Source of the DNA: Oceanobacillus halotolerans
GTDB taxonomy: Bacteria > Bacillota > Bacilli > Bacillales > Amphibacillaceae
Length of the DNA: 64,000 bases
Direction of reading: 5' to 3'
NCBI RefSeq assembly: GCF_010993955.1
Contig: NZ_WIXL01000001.1
Span: 525,235 to 589,234 of the forward strand
A model generated the notes under the pieces. It had not been told where the DNA came from. It ran no database searches and was given only the letters and a program-made list of their open reading frames with translations. Both the position numbers and the translations under genes were made by a program. Below, in pieces: positions 61,808 to 64,000 of this stretch (positions are counted from its first letter, which is position 1; each line of letters starts with the position of its first letter).

Positions 61808-61852
61808 ACCCCCGAAAGTTAGAGTAATAAATCTAACTTTCGGGGGTGTTTT
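61808..61852 (+). terminator. Very strong hairpin with no gene upstream
   Basis: A 16-bp perfect stem (61808-61823 with 61832-61847) has a GC-rich base and a following GTTTTT. No plus-strand gene ends nearby; the closest features are the minus-strand sigma gene start (61612) and the repeats at 61880. It could end an unseen small RNA from about 61640-61807, or be a relic. Confidence 0.8.
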
Positions 61853-61879
61853 TAGAATATAGGAATCATCTCATCGTAT

Positions 61880-61956
61880 TGACAGCCAGTCTATCGGTTG
61901 ATTGCTTTTTATTATTGTATTCAAGGCGGCCGTGACAGCCAGTCTATCGGTTGATT
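61880..61956. repeat. 24-bp direct repeat pair, 53 bp apart
   Basis: A 24-bp sequence (TGACAGCCAGTCTATCGG..) is present exactly at 61880-61903 and 61933-61956, with similar flanks (CGGCC before copy 2 and after it, near 61978). Intervals of 53 bp and about 51 bp suggest a short tandem array of a roughly 53-bp unit. The rest of 61957-62338 shows no gene. Confidence 0.85.
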
Positions 61957-62338
61957 CTCTCTTATTAATCGATGAAATCGGCCATGACATTGTATGAAGG
62001 ACAAACCTTTCAGCAATTAAAGTGATATTCTAATTTTCACCCTACTAATACTTATTAGCAATGTGTTAATTTGAGTCCATTTTTAATGGAAAGGGAGGTT
62101 ATTTACATATCAACTAAAATAGCAATACCAACCACTAATCACATGATTTGATATGCTATTTCGATAATTTATATTTTCTCATCATAAGTGAGCTACTTGG
62201 TACATGTTTTAGTCACTTTTTGTTTAAAATTGTCATATTTTTCTCGTGTGTGCTTTTCTAGCAGAAGGGATTATAGTAAGTTAGTAGTATAAATATCTTT
62301 GAAACGATAATAGGATAGGAATGTGGGGAGAGTACATA

Positions 62339-63265
62339 ATGGAAGAGAAGAGATTGAAACCAAAAAAAGCCAAAAAACGTTGGATTTTGATTTCACTTAT
62401 CATTTTATTGGTTATTGGAATAGGTGTTGGTGCCTATGCATTTTCTGTTTATAATGGTGCCAAAAAGACTGTGAATGAGCAGATGAACGAACCTGTTTCT
62501 TCTATTGATCATACGGTAACCAAGAAAAAGGTGAAAGCATCCGAGCCATTAAATATCTTGCTTTTAGGTGTGGATGCACGTGAAAACGATTCAGGTAGGT
62601 CTGATGCGTTAATGGTATTGTCGTTAGAACCAAAAGGTGACAAAATGCAATTGATTAGTATCCCCCGAGATACACGTACAACGATTGTTGGTAAGGGTTT
62701 TGAAGATAAGATTAATCATGCTTATGCTTTTGGTGGAACAGATATGGCTGTTGAAACGGTGGAAAATTTCCTAGATATTGAACTAGACTACTATGTTCGA
62801 ATGAATATGGAAGGGTTAAAGGAACTAGTAGACGAGCTTGGAACCATTACAGTGAATAATGAAATTGAATGGGAAGATGGAAAGTATCACTTTACGAAAG
62901 GCCCAATTGAGATGGATGGAGAGAAAACCATGCGCTTTGTGCGTATGCGTAAACAAGATCCAAATGGTGATTTTGGACGAACAAAACGTCAACGACAAGT
63001 GATTGAAGGCATCGTGCAACGTGGTGCATCTGTTGGTACCATTACAAAAGTAGGTGGTTTAATGGATATTCTCGGAAATAACATGGCAACCAATATGGAG
63101 TTTTCCGACATGCAGAAGCTACTGACAGGGTATAAAGACACACGAAAAAACGTGGAAAGCTATCAAATGAAAGGCAGTGGAACGAATATTGATGGCATCT
63201 ACTATCTTCAAGTACCAGATGAAGAAATTTCGAAAGTACATGATATGATTGAAGGCAAAGGGTAG
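62339..63265 (+). CDS. LytR-CpsA-Psr (LCP) family wall-polymer transferase
   Basis: ATG 62339 follows GTGGGGAGAG by eight bases; the frame opens at 62321 without a site. The 308-residue protein has a basic N-terminus (KPKKAKKRW), one membrane helix (about 16-38) and an LCP domain: LNILLLGVDAREND, SDALMVLSLE, SIPRDTRTTIVG, KINHAYAFGG, YYVRMNMEGL, and MDGEKTMRFVRMRKQDPNGDFGRTKRQRQVI. It is more distant from the other two LCP proteins in this window than they are from each other. It probably attaches a different polymer, or acts redundantly, at the outer face of the membrane. Confidence 0.95.
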   Translation: MEEKRLKPKKAKKRWILISLIILLVIGIGVGAYAFSVYNGAKKTVNEQMNEPVSSIDHTVTKKKVKASEPLNILLLGVDARENDSGRSDALMVLSLEPKGDKMQLISIPRDTRTTIVGKGFEDKINHAYAFGGTDMAVETVENFLDIELDYYVRMNMEGLKELVDELGTITVNNEIEWEDGKYHFTKGPIEMDGEKTMRFVRMRKQDPNGDFGRTKRQRQVIEGIVQRGASVGTITKVGGLMDILGNNMATNMEFSDMQKLLTGYKDTRKNVESYQMKGSGTNIDGIYYLQVPDEEISKVHDMIEGKG

Positions 63266-63273
63266 ATGGAGAA

Positions 63274-63310
63274 AAACTTGATTAATTTATATCAATATAT
63301 TAATCAGTTT
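63274..63310 (+). terminator. AT-rich hairpin after the third LCP gene
   Basis: AAAC-TTGATTAAT pairs with ATTAATCA-GTTT (63299-63310). There is no T-run, so it is a weak candidate. Confidence 0.4.
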
Positions 63311-63394
63311 CCCCTTATATCAGATATTAGGAAGGAATTTTTAAAAGGCTTTCGAAGGGAGAAAATCCTACAAGTTCTTTGAGGAGGACCCAAA

Positions 63395-64000
63395 ATGAAA
63401 TTCGTGAAAAGTCTACTTGTGTTATGGAAAAGTAAACACACAAATGTGTATTATCATATTGGAACACTTACATTTAATGGGGAAGTGTATGTTTTTCAGT
63501 ATACATTTCATACGGATACCTATCGAAAAGTACATGATGCATTAAGAAATGGATATCGTCTTCATCCAGCTTTTCCAAAGTTAGAAAAAAAATATGAGTC
63601 AAGTACCTTATTTCCAGCATTTGATCGACGAATTCCTTCTCATGATCGTGTAGATTATCAAGGTATATTGAATAGTTTAGGGCTACCACCTGAAGCTGAT
63701 CGAATGGATATATTACGAGAGACTAGAGGGATATTAGCTAGAGATTCCTATTCATTTGAAGAACCCCTTCGTTTATATAAGGATGATCTTGTTTAGGCGA
63801 ACTTTTATGTAAACGGGATAAGCCATCAGAATTTACCACATAACTGGAACTCCTTTGTGGTAGAAGGAAGTACACTTGTAGCTATTTCAGAGCCTGACAT
63901 AAAATTGACCCATATGCTGTTCGTATTGAAACAAGTGATGGTCAAAAGTTAGGGTATGTTCCTGGTGTTCATGCTCAAGTAGTTAGTACGATGTTGAAAA
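63395..64000 (+). pseudogene. HIRAN-domain protein, broken and cut by the window end
   Basis: AGGAGG lies before ATG 63395. The first 133 codons are open (KFVKSLLVLWKSKHTNVYYHIG.. to LRLYKDDLV) and end at TAG 63794-63796. The same frame then continues with FYVNGISHQNLPHNWNSFVVEG, and after a one-base shift near 63900 with IDPYAVRIETSDGQKLGYVPGVHAQVV, a HIRAN-type segment, to the window edge. HIRAN domains bind DNA ends or damaged sites in other proteins. One nonsense and one frameshift; the remainder is outside the window. Confidence 0.75.

Noticed and set aside
61880-61956. Two-repeat CRISPR (24-bp repeat, 29-bp spacer)
   Set aside because: The would-be spacer side shows partial similarity to the sequence after the second repeat (ending CGGCC), which fits a 53-bp tandem repeat better; no cas genes.

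Overview
The window is low-GC DNA from a Gram-positive, endospore-forming bacterium, most likely a halotolerant member of the Bacillaceae (Virgibacillus/Oceanobacillus-like). The evidence is strong AGGAGG-type ribosome binding sites, many GTG and TTG starts, YheC/YheD proteins, wall teichoic acid and LytR-CpsA-Psr (LCP) genes, T-box leaders and Bacillaceae-type dispersed repeats. The genus is inference.

Positions 1-30 kb are mainly about the cell envelope. They hold an ATP-grasp/acylphosphatase fusion, a CapA-like protein and a second ATP-grasp protein with a dead acylphosphatase domain. A TAXI-type TRAP transporter and L-2-hydroxyglutarate oxidase follow. Next are two large autolysins, an amidase and a glucosaminidase, each with eight 69-residue repeats behind matching promoters, and then two YheC/YheD ATP-grasp proteins. 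Two LCP transferases, tagD, a LysM-NlpC/P60 hydrolase, mnaA and ugd complete the set. Between 21.6 and 26.8 kb, four arrays of a degenerate 21-bp repeat surround a NERD-domain gene and an Rpn-type nuclease gene.

Positions 29-38 kb carry two LuxR-type response regulators, one with a degenerate receiver, and a complete catabolic operon: FAH-family hydrolase, HpcH/HpaI aldolase, DctPQM TRAP transporter, FadR-type GntR repressor and Ldh_2 dehydrogenase. A promoter with a matching palindromic operator precedes it. Positions 38.8-43.7 kb are a decay zone with a broken toxin, a frameshifted ParB-like gene, a dead IS4-family element and a dead nucleoside hydrolase, plus one intact MazF-like toxin pair.

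Positions 43.8-47.8 kb hold an aromatic amino acid operon (aroA-hisC-tyrA) behind two tandem T-box leaders that both read as tyrosine specific. After a SulP permease come a sigma-54 activator and a predicted sigma-54 promoter. That promoter drives a DUF3311-like peptide, a sodium:solute symporter and a nitrilase, which look like one nitrile or amide uptake and hydrolysis unit.

The last 10 kb mix intact genes (deoxyribosyltransferase-like, aspartate racemase, XRE regulator, DnaD-like protein, sigma-70-like factor, third LCP protein) with more relics. These include a Phd/RelE pair, a sigma factor killed by one UGA, and a HIRAN-domain gene broken at the window edge. A roughly 0.4-kb structured repeat is tandemly duplicated at 59.0-59.9 kb, with a third inverted copy at 11.8 kb.
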